NCBI GenBank assembly: GCA_019413245.1 | Contig: DXNX01000137.1 | Span: 1 to 6,704, forward strand | Length of the DNA: 6,704 nt | Origin: Oscillospiraceae bacterium | GTDB taxonomy: Bacteria; Bacillota; Clostridia; Oscillospirales; Ruminococcaceae | Direction of reading: 5' to 3' | The notes under the pieces: model-generated | What the model saw: only the letters and a program-made list of their open reading frames with translations | What the model was told of the DNA's origin: nothing | The model's database searches: none | Part shown: one piece after another, positions 6,204 to 6,704 of the stretch | How positions within the stretch are numbered: the first letter of the stretch is position 1 | Layout: the number at the start of each line of letters is the position of its first letter | Translations under genes and position numbers: made by a program

Positions 6204-6362
6204 GATATACAGGTTTTTTTGCCGCATTTCTGCCCCACAAAGTCTAGCTATGCCCTGAGAGGGGTGACATGACGCACGGCCTGGCGCAGCCTGGAAAGCC
6301 GAAAAGCAAGTCAGTGCCAAAATAACGCCGGCTTGAACTTTGTTGAAGCCTTGGTTGTTCGA
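6204..6362. other. Non-coding flank behind the transposase remnant
   Basis: The reading frame of the TnpA tail stays open on the minus strand to a TGA at 6138, but after DPFKSGK it no longer resembles the family, so I do not call a gene. The stretch contains a weak inverted repeat AAGCCG (6296-6301) / CGGCTT (6329-6334) and a short CCCT/AGGG hairpin near 6253-6263. It may include the worn right end of the insertion element. I see no clear end structure or target site. Confidence 0.3.
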
Positions 6363-6578
6363 TTGCTTGCCACTCTTAAAAGGGTCTTTGTATTCGTTCC
6401 GGCTCAAACCATCATTTGATTCTGATTTTCTTGTTCTCAAACGTATTTCTGTACTGTTGCAGTGTTGAAGCCCACCGTACTGACATAATATCCTGTTGCC
6501 CAGAAATTCCGGTTCCCGAATTTGTACTTCAGGTTTGCGTGCCTTGCGAAGATCAGCACCGTTGCACCGTTTTTGCCC
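6363..6578 (-). pseudogene. tnpA: Broken C-terminal half of an IS200/IS605-family TnpA transposase
   Basis: The minus strand encodes ATVLIFARHANLKYKFGNR, then NFWATGYYVSTVGFNTATV and QKYV, the typical C-terminal half of Y1 HUH transposases of the IS200/IS605 group. It retains the tyrosine expected to be the nucleophile (in QKYV). A TGA follows at 6439-6437. The family tail then continues in another frame as EKSESNDGLSRNEYKDPFK, which a one-base loss in the A-run near 6425-6431 would explain. So there is at least one stop and one frameshift. The N-terminal half with the HUH histidines is missing: from about 6579 rightwards the sequence becomes a GC-rich palindromic segment unlike TnpA. No tnpB is visible. 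The remnant should be inactive. Its outer limits are approximate, because they were set by recognition of the family pattern rather than by alignment. Confidence 0.75.
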
Positions 6579-6704
6579 GCCGGAGCAGGCGGCGGGCCCT
6601 TTACGGGTTGCGGTGCCCGCAGCGGCGGGGCCCCTTAGTGCGAGGCCTCGCCTCTGCGACTGCTGCCCCTGCTCCGGCTCCTTGTTTCCGCCACCGGCGG
6701 TCGC
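6575..6704. repeat. GC-rich palindromic segment at the right edge
   Basis: Several dyads are packed here: GCCCGCCG/CGGCGGGC (6575-6582/6590-6597, perfect 8-bp stem), GGGGCCCC (6627-6634), the perfect 12-bp palindrome GCGAGGCCTCGC (6640-6651), and CCGCC/GGCGG (6688-6692/6696-6700). A distant 11-bp inverted repeat GCCGGAGCAGG (6579-6589) / CCTGCTCCGGC (6668-6678) encloses the middle ones. One minus frame stays open through it, but the composition is low-complexity and no ribosome site or protein motif is seen. It could be a repetitive extragenic element or the end of another mobile element that cut the transposase gene. Confidence 0.5.

Noticed and set aside
6138..6440. A 100-codon minus-strand frame starting at a TTG
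   Set aside because: Only its first part (EKSESNDGLSRNEYKDPFK region) is meaningful, as the frameshifted tail of TnpA. The TTG has no ribosome site and the rest resembles nothing, so it is treated as pseudogene plus non-coding flank.
6575..6597. The strong hairpin as an intrinsic terminator
   Set aside because: On the minus strand it is followed by AAAAA and on the plus strand by CCTTTACG, so there is no T-run on the 3' side in either direction.

Overview
The window most likely comes from a GC-rich gut Firmicute of the Oscillospiraceae/Ruminococcaceae (the Faecalibacterium, Gemmiger, Subdoligranulum neighbourhood). This is an inference from strong AGGAGG-type ribosome sites, GC-rich codon use, an AgrC-like kinase with a LytTR regulator, a membrane-anchored GH3 enzyme with reversed domains, and a Firmicute-type rRNA leader. 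No marker gene fixes the genus.

Everything I can support as transcribed reads on the minus strand, so the order in reading direction runs from the right edge to the left. (1) 6575-6704 is a GC-rich, dyad-rich segment without a recognisable gene. (2) 6363-6578 is the broken C-terminal half of an IS200/IS605-type TnpA transposase. (3) 6100-6203 holds a 20-bp-period direct repeat and a candidate promoter. (4) A two-gene unit follows: a 131-residue four-helix membrane protein of unknown function (6043-5648), then a 1065-residue GH3 beta-glucosidase-like enzyme anchored at both ends (5628-2431). A strong intrinsic terminator at 2381-2414 closes the unit. (5) A second unit has its own promoter and a leader hairpin, and encodes a LytTR response regulator (2259-1540) and a GHKL sensor histidine kinase (1538-273), followed by a terminator at 230-261. 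(6) 1-120 carries an rRNA-type promoter with phased A-tracts and the start of a leader that resembles the sequence in front of a Firmicute 16S gene. That operon would begin just outside the left edge.

A reasonable working model is that the two-component system senses an external signal and controls the GH3/membrane-protein unit next to it. The direct repeat upstream of that unit is a candidate regulator site. The GH3 enzyme would act on the outer face of the membrane, releasing sugars from beta-linked oligosaccharides or glycosides, with the small membrane protein as a possible partner. The regulatory link and the partnership are inferences from position; only the gene identities rest on sequence motifs. 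I did not find a clearly new multi-gene system. The least explained items are the small membrane protein, the double-anchored reversed GH3 with an unusual active-site neighbour residue, the direct repeat, and the palindrome-rich right edge.
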